NCBI GenBank assembly: GCA_028622995.1
Contig: JAJQJQ010000005.1
Coordinates: 558,001-622,000 of the forward strand
Source of the DNA: Panagrolaimus kolymaensis
Taxonomy: Eukaryota; Nematoda; Chromadorea; Rhabditida; Panagrolaimidae
Direction of reading: 5' to 3'
Length of the DNA stretch: 64,000 nt
Below the pieces are notes generated by a model, which saw only the letters and a program-made list of their open reading frames with translations, searched no databases and was not told the DNA's origin. The translations under genes were made by a program, and so were the position numbers. Positions 36,653-49,286 of this stretch are shown here, one piece after another (the stretch's first letter is position 1; every line of letters begins with the position of its first letter).

Positions 36653-38883
36653 TCAATCAATGATAGTAAGCAAAATTTGCAAATTTTTGGTAATTTTTTG
36701 TTACTTATAATTTTTCTTGGAAAAACGAACGCTTTCCGCTAAAATTTTGATTTCATTCATTTATTTGTCTTCAATGATTTTACTTTATTTTCATTATTTT
36801 TATATCCGATTTGTCATCATATTTGTCGATCATCTTTTCCACATATTCACATTTTTTTAATGTATATCCGCAGCAAACAAAAAAATATATACAAAACCAA
36901 CACGTTCCAAGATTCTTTCTTCATCCGCCGAAGAAGAAAAATAAATTTAAATGAAGGCCTTTTATTTCCTTCCTCTTTTTTCCATGGTTTTTGCACATAA
37001 AAAAAAGAAATCTCAAGGGTTCTCATCCTAAATCTAAAAAAAAAGTAAGATGGATAAAGGAAGGATCAGACAGGAAATTTACATACAACACTCACTCACA
37101 CTTTTTTTTCTTTTCTTTTTTTCCTTATTGGATTTAATCGATCGTGGCTGCGGCTTTGGTTGAGAATGAAACGAAATGGTTAGATTTGAGGCAGATGGAA
37201 AAAAAGGTATGAAAAAAAAGTAAATTGCAAATTTGAATATTTTCTTTTAACAATTTTTTTTTATAAATTCGCAACGAGGCTCGAATATTTTAAAACTCTG
37301 ATCTGTCTAGCTTGTCTAAAACCTGCAGGTGAAAGTTTTTCATATTAAGTTTTTTTTGAGGCAAGCAAGTTTGCATAATCCTTTTTATCTCTTATTTCAC
37401 TTTCACTTTTCACTTTTATTTTTTATTTTGCAGTCATCGAAAAACTTTTTTTTATTTTGTAAAAAAGTTTGTCGTTGTTTTTCTCTTTGATCATTCAAAA
37501 TTAAATTTAATCCCATTCAAAAACACACATATTTTTTTCTTTGACTTTCTTCCTTTTTTTGTTGTTCGTTTGCTAAAACAATCACTTCAATCAAATGGTT
37601 TTCTTTATTGTATTTGTATTTTTTTTGTGAATTGTTTAAAAAAACTGTTTTATGACTAATAATCAATCTTTTTAATGAATCAAAATTTTAAAAAATCAAA
37701 TTGCAATTTGCTTCAATGAGAACGTTAAAAATATTTTGAAATTGATTTTTAAAAAAATTTGATAAGAAAATTAATTTCGTTATTGAAATTAGTTTTGACC
37801 GCGAGAATTCTGTTTTTTTTTTCCATCGATATTTTCCTTATTTTTTCCCTTGATAGCTTATTTTTTTGTTTGGGTGTTGGCTTCAAACAAAAAATAAAAT
37901 CACCCATAATTTTTTTTTGCTAATAAAAGATTAATCGGCGACGTTTATCCCCTCCATTAATTCCATTTCATTCTTTTTTTCCCACAAATGTTCTCATTCA
38001 TGTAATTATATATTTTATATATATCAAATTCAAAGTCAAAAAAAAAATAATACATAATAGATTTATACTAAATTGCGCGATTATGTGATTTTGATATTAC
38101 CTAACTATTTTTTCGTTTGATGATGATTGAACCCGTTTTATTTTATTTTTTGCAATCCCTTAACCACTGACTGCCTCGCCGCAAAAAGTAGGCTGTATAT
38201 TATCTCATCTCACTTTCACGTTCAAAAATTTGTAAATAAGTTCAAGCCGGTTTTTTCATTTTTCATTTGCTGTTCGTTCATCTTCATTTTTATATTCAAT
38301 TTTTCCATTTTGGATTTGGCCGCCGCTGCCGCTCTTTTTTTTGTTTTGTTTGCTGCAGTTACTTTGCGGTTGCATTATTTTTTTGAACGTCGAAGAAAAA
38401 AAAAGGAAGAAGAAAGAAAAATGTAGGCGCAATGAAGCAAGCTTTTAAAGTTAGTTAAAAGAAAAGAAATGATTTAGTGATGTGAAAAAGAAGAAGAAGA
38501 CATTATTGTTGTTGTTGCTGTGTTACATTTTTTATGATATTAATGGACATAATAATTCCAAAAAAAAATATTTTTTAACGGAGCTGGCTAAAATAACAGT
38601 CATCAGTTAGTTGCATTAGGTTGCATTCCTTTTTATGGAATTATAAAATTAAAAAAAGAGGCGATGAAATAATTTAGACGTGTGTTCCAGGAACTTTAAT
38701 AAAAGCTTCTAATCTTCCTAATTCGAAGGGAGGGATGGATATTTTTTGGGGTATAAAAAGGAAATGAGTATTTAGAAATTTTAGACTTATAAATGGAAAA
38801 AAAATGGGAGAGATACGTTATTGAAACCTTCGAGCCTTCGAGGTAAATTAATATTCTTTGATTTTGATTTTTTTGTAATAAGA

Positions 38884-38991
38884 AATGATAGTAATTAAAA
38901 TTTGATAATATTTTCATTTTTTTGATTTCCATCCTCAAAATGAGAATAGTTAAAGTTTATAAGTTTCTGGAATTTTATGATTGCTATCATT
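38884..38991. repeat. Hairpin word element 9, 12-bp arms
   Basis: Arms AATGATAGTAAT (38884-38895) and ATTGCTATCATT (38980-38991) give eleven Watson-Crick pairs and one U.G pair. The loop is longer than in its relatives, about 84 nt. Confidence 0.45.
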
Positions 38992-40095
38992 TATCGTTCT
39001 TGGATTACTTTTTTCAAAAATTTGGATTCTGTTAGTGCTTTGAATGGCTTGCCCAAAAAATTTTTAATTTTACAAAATTTTGTTAACGCTACCCAAAAAA
39101 ATTCAAAAAAGACGAAACTACACTTTACAAAAACAAAAAATTGTAGTTTTTTTTATCTTTTTTTTTCAAGCTTTTACATACAAACTTTACACTTTTTTTT
39201 TTTTTTTTTTGCAGCTTTATTGCTTTCTTCATCAAATCACAAAGTCAAGTGAAAGTTCCACTTCAAAAAATCAAATTCACCCATTGTTTTTTCCTGATTT
39301 TTTAAACTCTTTTTATTTTATTTTTTGTTTTTTACTTCCATCAAAAATAATGAAAGTTGTTGTTCCCGTAGTAGATGTTTAAAAACTTAAAACTTTTTTA
39401 CGTCCATTTTTTTTCTTTTGTACCTACCTCAAAAATTTTTTTGTGTAAAACTTTGCTCTCTCATTTTGTTTCCACTTGTTTCGTATCACTACAACTCACT
39501 CTCCCATGTGAGTGAGTGGAGCATTTGCGCACTTGAATCGCTTCCAGCTTTTTTTACTTGCTGGCTCCTGTATTTAAAGCTTAAAAACTTTTTTTTCCAC
39601 AAGACTCTTCTTTCCAAAAGGCTTAAAACTGATTAAAGTTTGTTTTCCATTTTTCTTTTTTTTCTTTTTTTTTACTTTCGTTTAATTACTTACTACTTTT
39701 TTTACTTACTTTTGACTTTAAAAAAATAAATGTTTTAAAAAAATACCGGAAACCTGTCGTCGCTCGCGTCTGTTTCTACAATTTTTGTGGTTCCATATGC
39801 CCGCCGCAATTTAATCTTATTAAATCCGTTCTCATGCGTTTTGCGTATACCTTTTTTTTGTTTGATCGTTAATTTATGCTTAAATCGATTTTGGTACACA
39901 AAAAAATGCAATGATGGTTTTTTCTTTTTTTCAGGAAAGAAATAAATACACTTTATTTTATTGTTTTTTATTTTATTTGTGGAGTTTGAAAAATAGAAAA
40001 AATATTATTAGTTTTGTAAAAATATAATTAATTATTATTCTCGATCGAAAGAATACGAATCTCTTCGACGACGAAAACAACACTAGCCAATCATC

Positions 40096-43000
40096 ATGTC
40101 GATGTGGGAGGGACATCCAATTTTATCGGTAAGATTTTTGTTGTTAATTTCTAAAATTAAACTATTTTGGAAAACTTAAATTTGTTTAAAAATTTAAATA
40201 ATAAATTTTTTCCTTCCAAATAATATAAACCCCGCCACAACACATTTAGAAATAAAAAATTTTGTTATGATACTTCATGGAAGAAAATAAATCCTAAAAT
40301 CCTATCATCCAATTTATTTATTTATTTTTATTTTAGGAAATCCGCCAGGGTTTTAAACTTCGACCTACTCAAACCCGAGATAAATCAAAACCCATTATTG
40401 AAGCCGAAGGTGAAGAGCCCGTAGCAATTAAATATGAACGACGAAGTCCTCCACCAGTTTTATATTATTCTCAACCAAAAGCTCAATCAAAATCAATTTG
40501 TCGTGTGCCTCAAGAAGCTTTAAATATTGTACATAAACCGAGATTGCCTTCGCCTCAATCCATTGCAGCCACAGCAACTCCCAAAGCTCCAAAACCTCCT
40601 TCAGCGCCAATTAAGAATCAAGCTTTGCTTAAACTTGGCGGAGAAATTAAAGATCGCACAGCTTTATTAAATTCAATTAAAGGTGGAATAAGATTAAAAC
40701 CCACGAAAACTGTTGATAAATCTGGTTTAATTTTGGATGAAGAACAAAAGGCGTTAATTGCGGTCAAATCGGGCTCAGGCACTCCAGGATCATCTTTGAG
40801 TGCAAGTCAAGAAACTCTTGATAGTCAAGGGTGAGCTTTATTTTTATTATTTAATTTAAATTTCAAAGTTACTAAATTTTTTAATTTACAATATAACTTT
40901 GCAAAATCTTAAAGTCTCTAAACAAAAAATAAATAAATTTTTACTTCAAGGCATTTTTTTGTGAAAATTTTGGGCTTTGTTTTTACGATATGCTAATTTT
41001 TTAAAAAGTTTTATTTCATTGTGAAACTATTTTAAAAATAATTTTCTATACCAAGAAGTTCTGAAATAAAAAAAATACTTTCGCTTTGATATTTATTTTT
41101 AAAAAAATCTGGGGTTCCAATTTTTTCGTGCTTTATCTTTAATTCCGTTCCTTTATTTTATGTTTTATAAGCTTTTCTTTAAGTTCCAATTTTTTTAATC
41201 AGTTTTAATTATTTTTTAGTTATTCCAGCTTGACTCCTCCATCCGTTCATTCAACATGCGATGATGAAAGTTTTAATTCACGATTTTCTGATTCTGAATC
41301 CGAATCAAATTATCAACCTCCTCCACCTCCTCCAATACCAGTGATTCAAAGACCAAAAGTGCCATTTATTCCATCAACAAATGCTCCTCCACCACCTCCT
41401 CCGCCACCAATGACATCGTTAGCTTTTTCAGCAGCGGCAGCTCCACCGCCGCCACCTCCTCCACCTCCTGGACCGTCGTCTTCAAGGAAAATAGAAACTC
41501 AAGAAAAATCAGTGGCATTTGAACCCGAGCAACAACAACAACATCGATCATGGCAACCAAAACCCCGAGAACCCATAATCAAAGAAGAACCAAAAAAAGC
41601 TGATGCAGTGTTTGATGAAACAAGTTTAAAAGTTTCTAAAGAAACCGTGGAATCTGAAATTCCTCGAGGCTCAGCTGCGTCAAGAATTGCAGCATTTGCT
41701 AAAATGGTTGATAATGGAGGTGGTGGAGCGGTATTTCCTAAAACTCTCGGTCCATTAATTAAAAATCCACCCAAGCGAGCCATTGATGCAGCAGCAGCTG
41801 CGGCTAAAGAAGTTAAAGTTGAGGAACCCAAAAAATCAGAAACTCCAAAGAAAACTAAAACTGAGGAAAAACCAAAATCAAGCAGCTCAAGTTCAACAAA
41901 AAAATTAATTACCAAAGAAGAAGTCAAAATTCATGCACCCTCAACGCCGAAAAGTGATAGTAATAGTAAATCCACGAAGGATAGTAAAACTTCCTCTTCA
42001 AGTAAAACACCTTCGTCAAGCTTAACCTCAAAATCGAGTGGCGAAAAAACTTCTTCTTCCGATGCTAAAAAGCCTGAAAGAAAATCATCTTCCAGCTCAA
42101 AATCTGGTGAAACTAAATCAAGTTCTTCAACAACATCCAAATCGAGCTCAGACAAGCCCAAAACTTCCTCTTCATCGTCTGCTTCTAAAACTTCATCGGA
42201 ATTCACCAAAGAAAAATCTTCTTCATCAAAATCATCATCGACGGCAAATAAATATTCTGTTCCAATTACAATTAAAACTGATGAATCTGATGATTCATCA
42301 CTTCGTCCACCACCTATGCCTAAATCTCAACCTCCCAAAAGTAGTAGTGTTTCACCTTCAGCAGCTTCAGTTAAATCTTTTAAAGATTCAAATTCTTCCT
42401 CCACCAAAACTGCTGCTGCCACTGATGAAAGTAACACTCGATTGGGTCCATATAAATATAGTGGACCTAAATCAGCTACACCATCTCCAAATTCAGCAAA
42501 TGTTTCACCTAATTCTGGATCATCATCTTATCACACAGCCATTGGAAGTGCAACATCTTCATATTCTTCTGTGCCTGAAACTCAACCTTCGCATGCTTCT
42601 TCAAAAATTTATTCACCCGTTTCTTCCATCGCTTCATCGTCTGCTTCTTCCCCACGCTCAACTGCTTCGGGTGAATCAAGCAAAGAAAATAATAATATTG
42701 ATTCATCACCATTTTTACGAGGCAGTGTTGTGCCTAAAAGTGCTGCATCACAACATTCAAGAAATTTTGAAAAAATTCGTCAATCATTTAGTAGCAAAAC
42801 TGCAGCAGCGACAGCCGCCTTAGAAGCAACTTCTGAAACTAGCAATGATGCAAATAATAATAATGGAAATTCAGCGGTTGTTGTTGCATCAGGGGCAGCA
42901 GCGGTTAATGGTGATGCTATTCCATCATGGAAAAAACGAGGTTCAATAACCATGGAGGTGGGTCTTTTTTTCTCTAAATATATAATTTTTTTTTGAATAT

Positions 43001-43444
43001 AAAAGAATGTTGTGAAAAAAAAGTTATTTTAAGCTTTATATATTTGTTTTTCTAAGTAACTAAAAAAATTAAATTTTTTGCAGACTAAAAATAACAGCAC
43101 TTCTAAAAGTTCAACAGCAGTTCCAATCAATGCACCATGGTATAATAAAAATGATTATCCTGATGATGAGAAAACAACAACTTCAAGCAAAAGGTAAGCA
43201 AAAAAATTCAAACTTTTATTTCAAAACGGAAAAATGAAAGTAATTACTTTTGCGAAATTGTGTTAATTTTATGTTATTGTCCTTAAAAATTTTCTTATTT
43301 TTTATAAATGAAATTTTTTTCAGCTCCTCAAAATCCACCAATAAAAAAGATCCAGAAACAATAAATCCCGAAGAAATGAGAGGAACTTATAAATTTAATA
43401 TTGATCTTAAAAAGAAGCATCCAATTGAAATTATTCAACGTTAA
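40096..43444 (+). CDS. WH2-domain actin-binding protein, Pro/Ser-rich
   Basis: Five exons, 40096-40128, 40337-40830, 41220-42957, 43084-43193 and 43324-43444, join in frame to give 831 residues. Two WH2-like (WASP homology 2) actin-binding motifs lie at the N-terminus. The first crosses the first junction: [24 protein letters not shown]. The second lies near residue 90: DRTALLNSIKGGIRL, then KPTKTVDKSG. Poly-Pro runs around residues 185-250 are typical profilin or SH3 ligands. A roughly 350-residue Ser/Lys-rich disordered region follows, then a conserved-looking C-terminus (APWYNKNDYP, then RGTYKFNIDLKKKHP). The layout fits a cytoskeletal regulator of actin assembly in the cytoplasm. I cannot name the orthologue; a WIP-like role is one possibility. 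The tiny 11-codon first exon is supported by a clean GTAAGA donor and by completion of the WH2 motif. Confidence 0.8.
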
Positions 43445-44162
43445 AAAACGTAACAGCAACACCACAATAAAAAAGAATGCAATAACAAACAATTTTTAAA
43501 ATTATTTTTAAATACTTAAAAAACGTGTGTTTCTTAATTCATTTTTAAAAAATTTTCTATACTATATTTTTCAAGTTAATTTTTTTTTTGCTCAAAACTT
43601 TTATTTTAGTTTTATAATTATGTATCTTAATTTTTTATGGAAATCGTGCCTTCATTATTTCTTACATTAGTTTTTTTTTTCTTTATAAAAGCTCTCTGAA
43701 AATTACGGTAATATTATTTTTGATGAAAACAAATTATTATAATTCATTTTCCCCCATTTTTGTTTATAGTTTAAAAAAAAGTATATAAAAAGCTTTAATT
43801 TTCTGTAAATGTCTTAATTTCGTAAATTTCGAATACATATAAAAAAAGGATAATGACTAGTCTCTCAAATATGCGTGTTTTGTGTTTTTTGTAGAATATT
43901 TTTTTGGTATTTTATAATCTCTCTTTTTTTCTTTATATTTTGTTTGCAATGAAAAAAATTAAATAAATACTATATTTTTATTGTTTTGAAAAAACACAAA
44001 AAGCATTAATGCGTTTAAGAAATAAAACAAAAGTTTAACAATTTATCTCCGCAACTTTTTTAATATTCAGTCATCATGATATCCCTCACATTGGCAACGG
44101 TGGCAGGGATGAAAGAAGTTAACATAAAGAAATTATTTAAAAGTAATTTGTTAGAAAATTGC
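43445..44162. other. 3' flank and spacer after WH2 gene
   Basis: It contains the likely 3' UTR of the WH2 gene and AT-rich spacer. From about 44,163 onward the sequence is shared with 49,070-49,406, the upstream region of a Cys-rich paralogue. Confidence 0.45.
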
Positions 44163-44357
44163 AAAATTGAAAACATTGTTACATTTTTATAAATATATAT
44201 TCCTTATAAAATTCCTTTGTAAACCGAAGTTCAGTAGATACAATGCTTCTAAAAAACTTGTAAAAATTCTTTTGTATTTTGTTAGCTGAATTTTAATATT
44301 TTTATCACTCATTTCGATTTGCACCTTCACTACTTTTTGAAATCGTTTGAACATATT

Positions 44358-44383
44358 ATTGCATGCAATAAAAATATGCAAAT
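44358..44383 (+). promoter_or_regulatory. Conserved upstream block, palindrome plus octamer, copy 1
   Basis: ATTGCATGCAAT, a perfect 12-base palindrome (44358-44369), is followed by ATGCAAAT (44376-44383), which matches the POU-factor octamer. The octamer starts 127 bp before the ATG of the Cys-rich gene. The same octamer recurs at 128 bp and 124 bp before the other two family members, which supports a shared promoter element. Confidence 0.5.
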
Positions 44384-44502
44384 TTTTTGACAACATTAAT
44401 GCACTTTTTTGTTGCCATCAAGAACGTACTAAAGCAAGCTTTGACATTTCATTTTTTCTGTTTTTCGTTGATCATTCGTGCTTGCTTGAATTTCCATCAA
44501 CA

Positions 44503-45062
44503 ATGAAGGTCGTCGCCGTTTCATCTGCTTTGTTCGTCGTTTTTGCTGCTCTTCTCATCGTTATTCCATCTCCTGCTGCTGCAGTCACATGTCGTAAGAG
44601 AAATAGTTGTGCAACAAAAGATAAAGAAAATATTGGAGGTAAGAAATTTGGGGAAATGTCATTTATTTTTATTGGCGTCTTTTTTATTTATTTAAAAATT
44701 AATTTTTAGTTGAAACAAATAAAGAATGTGATGAATGCGCTGTTTGGGGTTGTGTTCGTGATGGTATACTTTATGCTAGTGTTGGATGCAAAAGTGATTC
44801 AAATGACTGTAATGACGCTGCTAATAAATGCTATGATAGCTGCACTTTACCTTTCGATGGCACATGTCTTGGAGCTGAACCCGTATGTATATTTTAAACC
44901 TTTTTCTATCTGATTTATTTTTTATTTTAGTGCCTCCTCGGCTTAAAACCACATGTTACTGCAACTGGTGAATGCACTCCTAACAAAGATGGAACAAAGA
45001 TTGGTGTTTTCTCAATCGGTGGAATGATTCTTCTTGTATGGCTTCTTCTTGCTCGCTTTTAA
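44503..45062 (+). CDS. Small Cys-rich secreted protein, copy 1
   Basis: Exons 44503-44638, 44710-44882 and 44931-45062 give 146 residues. The signal peptide is about 26 residues long and ends in PSPAAAVTC. The mature part has about 14 cysteines in an ECDECAVWGCVR...VGCKSD...CYDSC...CL pattern. It then has a short spacer and a hydrophobic C-terminus (SIGGMILLVWLLLARF), fitting a GPI signal or membrane anchor. I do not recognise the domain. Two relatives lie at 49407 and 54467. The coding start is fixed by the strongly conserved ATCAACAATGAAGG context in the copies. Confidence 0.7.
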
Positions 45063-45135
45063 TCTCAAAATTTAATGTTCTTGATGATCCATTTAGTTTC
45101 TAATCATTGTATGTAAATGTGTAAATGTGATAGAT

Positions 45136-45141
45136 AATAAA
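45136..45141 (+). terminator. PolyA signal of Cys-rich gene copy 1
   Basis: AATAAA about 75 bp after the stop, inside a 3' flank (GTAAATGTGATAGATAATAA) that is conserved in all three paralogues. Confidence 0.55.
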
Positions 45142-45179
45142 TAATATTTATAACTTTAACTTTTTGTGCTTTTTGAAAC

Positions 45180-45660
45180 AAGTCTATGTATTCTATGTTC
45201 ATGAACAAGAGAAACCAACAAATTTATATCCATCATTCCTTGCACTAATTATTATTAACAGTAACAGTCAAATAATAGCAGTGTTTAATTAACAAACAAA
45301 AAAAAGGATACAACCATAGTGATAGAATAACATCGATAGTCGAAAACTTTCAAAGGTTTTAAGTGAAGCAACACAATTAAAAAAAAATGATGCAAAACAC
45401 AATGCAGACATCGGAACAAAACTCACGCAAATCACTCTATCATAAAATTCTATGGATTCATAAATCATTTCTTTCATTAAAGGATATCTTATTTAAAGGA
45501 AAACTTATAATCGTTAACACTTGTTTTAGTCATGTTTCAAGCTTTATTTCAAATATGCTAGTAGTAGCACATTTCAAATATCTTAAATTCAGCTTAAAAA
45601 CAAAAAAGCTGACAGCAAAGTTTTTACAATCACATGCCTTCTCTTTTCTTTAGATAAAGC
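45180..45660 (+). pseudogene. Decayed copy of the 50,500-50,860 sequence
   Basis: This stretch after Cys-rich copy 1 is recognisably similar to the stretch after copy 2, for example CCAACAAATTT followed by CATTCCTTGCACTAATTATTATTA against CATTCATTGCTCTAATTATTATTA. Neither copy has a clear complete gene, but the shared block shows the duplicated unit was larger than the Cys-rich gene. Confidence 0.35.
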
Positions 45661-46582
45661 AAGAGTGAAGAAAATCGAATACAATTTGGAATTTATTAAA
45701 AAACATTGATTTTATTAAAAATTTTGTTAAATTTATTTTGACTTTTTTTTTTATTAACTAAACTTATGATAAAAAAAAGTTATTGCAAAACCATAAATCA
45801 ACATTTATTTAAAGTATGCTATTTTTTATAATTGATACTTTGAAAGGAAGGGTTTTCATTGATGGTGGCAGCAATGAAAGCATTGAGTGAAGCCTAGGGG
45901 TGGCTCGAGGCCCACTTTTTTGGGCCCCGGCCCGGCCCCGCAAAATTTGCTTAGGCCCCGCCCCGGCCCCAGGGCCGGGCCAGGGCCGGGCCGGGGCCTG
46001 ACTAAAAAAGGTCATTTTTTGTAAAAAACTTTTATGGAAGAAAGTATATGTAAAAACGGCCAAAATTAACGTTTTTTGTTATTTCATAGAGGGAAAGGCT
46101 TTAAAAAATAGATGTATCATTTTGTGAATATGTCTGAAAAATGTTTTCGAAAAAGCTATTTTCCTTTTTTAGAATATGAATATTATTAATTAAATATTTC
46201 TAATGAAACAGATTCTAGATTTATTAACAAATTTGATATTTATTTTTAACTTTAATAAAAAATTAGTTACTTGTTTGGTTATTAATAAGAATAATTAAAA
46301 AGGTGTAGCTAAAAAAAGAAATTTTTTAATTACATTTATACAAAAGTTGTTTTAAATTAAAAACTTGTTGAAAATAAATCAAATCAGTAAAGAAGAAACA
46401 TTTTAAAAATTCAGTAATAGTCGAATTAAAAAATTTCAATTTCTTAAAACTATATTTTCATGAAAGAACAAAAAGATATTTTATAGGTTGTTCTTGGGTA
46501 CTTCTTAAGCACATTTGGTGGTAAATATTTCTTATAAATTCCTTTTGTTTAAAAATAAACATTCTTTATTACTAGGTGTAAA

Positions 46583-46599
46583 GCGGGCCTTCGGCCCGC
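46583..46599. repeat. GC stem-loop inside hAT element
   Basis: GCGGGCCTTCGGCCCGC forms a 7-bp perfect GC stem with a 3-nt loop in otherwise AT-rich sequence. Confidence 0.6.
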
Positions 46600-47104
46600 C
46601 AGCAAATGTTTCATTTTATTGCTTATAGTTTATAATGAACATCTCTTAGCTACTTTTTTGAATAATGTGCTCATCCATGCCATTATAATATTAATTGTCC
46701 TCCCAACATTTCCTTGCGTTAACGCTATTTAATTCCTTTCATCCTTACCCAAATATTTGAGACACTTCAAAGACAATTGTACTTATCTCTGTTAAATTTT
46801 TATGCAATAAAAAAGCTAATTCACTCTACATGTTTCAAAAAAAGGCTTGCTATCAGAGTTTTTTTCTTTTTCTTGAAATTCTCAATCCAAAATTAAAAGA
46901 TCCTTTCTAATAAGACCTTTAAATGTTTAAAGCGCTTCAAAATCAACAACCATCGTCATCGCTAACATTCCTTGCAATGCAAAGTCTATCTGCATTCATT
47001 ACATTCATATTTATGCAAATTATATTGCACAGAAACTCAAGCCATTTTATGCAAATTTGTTATTTCCTTTATTTTATTTTTTTGTTCATTGAAACCTTCG
47101 AATG

Positions 47105-47400
47105 ATATCGGGTCCTTGGATCCTCGAAATTAGGTCCTTGGATCCCTCCCTTGATATTAGCTCTACTGATATTGTCTCTATGGATCCTTTCCCTGATATT
47201 ATTTGACTGGATCCTTTCTATGAAATTAGGTCTCTACAATTCGGATCTTGTGCCCTATCTCGATCCCATGCTTTCTCTGGATCCTATCATCTTTTTTTCT
47301 TCAGCTAACGGATCCTTCACTTGATTTTGGTCCTTGGATCCTTCCCCAGCTATTATCTCTACGGATCCTTGCCTTGATATTAGGTCCCTTATGCTTCCTC
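47105..47400. repeat. Degenerate ~30-bp tandem array within hAT element
   Basis: Units of the form GATATTAGGTCC-T-TGGATCCTT recur about eight to ten times with drift. The words GGATCC and GATATTA repeat at irregular spacing of about 20-45 bp. It has no coding potential that I can support. Confidence 0.5.
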
Positions 47401-48525
47401 AAAAGAAAACAGCCACTCATCACCATTAAATTTCTTTGGAATGATAATGAAAAATCCTTTTTTGCGCTTTCATTCTTGTTTATGCAAATTTCCATGCTTT
47501 TGTTTCATTGTATTGTAACTTTCCCATGAATCGTTTCCGAGCACGGACGCACTAACTGACAATGAAAATTGTAGAGAAGGATTTTTTCCTTTCAACTATG
47601 TTTTATAAAGTTAAAAAAAATGATAAACAAATGTTTAAAAAATTTGTACAAAAAGAAAGAAAATAAATTTAACATGTCAAATAAAATTTTTCCTAATTTA
47701 ATAGTAGTTTAAACCCCAAAGAAAAAAATATTTGGATATTAAAGAGGGAGTTAAAAACAGTCTGTAAATATTTTTTTATAATTAAAAGTTCCACGACTTA
47801 AAAGACAATGTTTTTGAAATTTACAACAATTCATAGAATTTTATTCGAAAAAAAACTTTTGGTTCCAAAGAATTAAATTAAGGCTGAAAGAATATAAACA
47901 AAATTTTTAATTATCTTCGAAAAGTTAAAAAGTTTCTTGTTATGAAGTGTTAATCTAAAAGCTTTGAAGAAATCGCTTTTTTTAAATAGATAGTTTATCA
48001 AAAAAATTAACTTTTTACTTATGTTTTAACCTCATAAAAAATCGAGCGAAAATATAATTGAAGAGTTTAAGATGTGCTCTTTTTTTATTATTAAAAAAGC
48101 TATAAACCCGTTTGAAACAATTTTTTCTTAAATTTTGTTAGTAAATAAATGATTATAGGAGAAAAATTTTAGTTAAAATTGGGTAAAAAAGGCTTAACTT
48201 TTTTGAAATTTCAGCCATCAAAGTGAATTTTATATAATTTTTAGCAAAAATTTGACAAATTTTTCGTTATTTATATATATTTTTTTTTGTCGGGGCCTGC
48301 CGGGGCCTGGGTTAAGCCCCGGCCCCGCTTCAAAAATTTCAAGCCCTGGCCGGGGCTTTGGGGCCTCGAGCCACCCCTAGTGAAGCCATGAATTTTTCAA
48401 AATTTGAAGTTTTTTCATTCCATTTTTCGCGATTGTTGTTTTTAATCCATTTCGGTAAAAAAAACTTGAGCTTTGATATTTAAAGTTTTACACGCTTCTC
48501 AAATATTATTTTTCGATATTTTCTG

Positions 48526-49069
48526 AAGAAAAAAAAATTGGGTTAGAAAGAAGAGTAATAATTATTTGAGAATTTTAAACTTTAAAAATCTTGAATTTTA
48601 TCATTGATAACGAAAAAGTTATTTATCGCTTGTTTGATATTTTTTATATTTAGTTTAAAAAGTAAGAAAAATCATTAATTTTTTTTAAATGTTTTAAACC
48701 TTTGTTTTTTTAGTTTAAATTTTCTAAAAATAAAATAAAGCAATATTGACTAGTCTCTCAATTATGCGTGTTTCGTTTTTTTTGTGTTTTTATAAAGATA
48801 CTTTTTGTATTTCATTAGCTTCTTTTACTAAATTTTTATTCTATTGGAAAAATACTAAAAGCATCGTTAATTAACTCTAGAAAAAAACTATAATTTATTT
48901 ATCGATCACCACAACATTTTGAATTTATGAGCTCAATGAATTCGCACAAAAAACCATTCAAATGACAACAATTCAAACTAATTAGACTCTCACTCATCAA
49001 TGGTAGTGGCAGACAGCAATAAAAATAATAAAAATTATTTTAATGTAATTTGTTAGAAAATTGCAAAAT
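48526..49069. other. Spacer before Cys-rich copy 2
   Basis: AT-rich. The part around 48,740-48,790 repeats sequence found around 43,855-43,900 (ACTAGTCTCTCAA-TATGCGTGTTT), so the duplication that produced the Cys-rich copies reached at least this far upstream. Confidence 0.45.
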
Positions 49070-49260
49070 CCAAAAATTGGTACACATTTTTATTGATATA
49101 TTCCTTATAAAATGCCTTTGTAAACCGAAGTTCAGTAGATACAATGTTTCTAAAAAAATTTGTAAAAATAACTTTTCTATTTTGTTAGCTGAAGTTTAAT
49201 ATTTTTATCCCTCATTTCGATTTGCACCTTCACTACTTTTTGAAAACGTTTGAACATTTT

Positions 49261-49286
49261 ATTGCATGCAATAAAAATATGCAAAT
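49261..49286 (+). promoter_or_regulatory. Conserved upstream block, palindrome plus octamer, copy 2
   Basis: The same ATTGCATGCAAT palindrome (49261-49272) and ATGCAAAT octamer (49279-49286) occur here as at copy 1, with the octamer starting 128 bp before the ATG. Confidence 0.5.

Larger units (their letters stand above)
26221..40095. other. 13.9 kb stretch without a recognisable gene
   Basis: All long frames here are Phe/Leu/Ser or Lys-rich translations of poly-T and poly-A tracts, with no motif or splice structure. Microsatellites and two hairpin word elements are listed separately. Short GC-richer islands occur (for example near 27,640-27,740, 33,860-33,980 and 36,170-36,240), rich in CGTCG words. 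It may be regulatory DNA, UTR exons or long intron of the WH2 gene at 40096, but nothing in the sequence proves this. Confidence 0.5.
45895..48379. mobile_element. hAT-type non-autonomous element, 2.5 kb
   Basis: The terminal inverted repeats TAGGGGTGGCTCGAGGCCC (left) and GGGCCTCGAGCCACCCCTA (right, allowing one extra G) are flanked by a perfect 8-bp duplication, GTGAAGCC (45887-45894 and 48380-48387), the hallmark of hAT transposons. Both ends are extremely GC-rich (GGCCCCGGCC-type repeats) over about 100 bp. The interior is AT-rich and has no transposase frame. A GC stem-loop lies at 46583-46599 and a degenerate repeat array at about 47,100-47,400. Confidence 0.9.
45842..48525 (-). pseudogene. 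Relic 3' end of Hsp70-like gene, split by hAT element
   Basis: Sequence at 45842-45894 and 48388 to about 48525 matches, with decay, the minus-strand 3' exon of the Hsp70-like pseudogene ending at 50864. The shared words include TTTTCATTGATGG, TTTTTAATCCATTTCG and an AAGCTTCA/CACGCTTCT-type segment. The hAT-type element at 45895-48379 splits the relic. No open frame survives. Confidence 0.5.

Noticed and set aside
40428..42823. Long frames on other strands or frames across the WH2 gene
   Set aside because: They are shadows of the real Ser/Pro-rich coding frame, with Leu-, Gln- or Glu-rich low-complexity translations.
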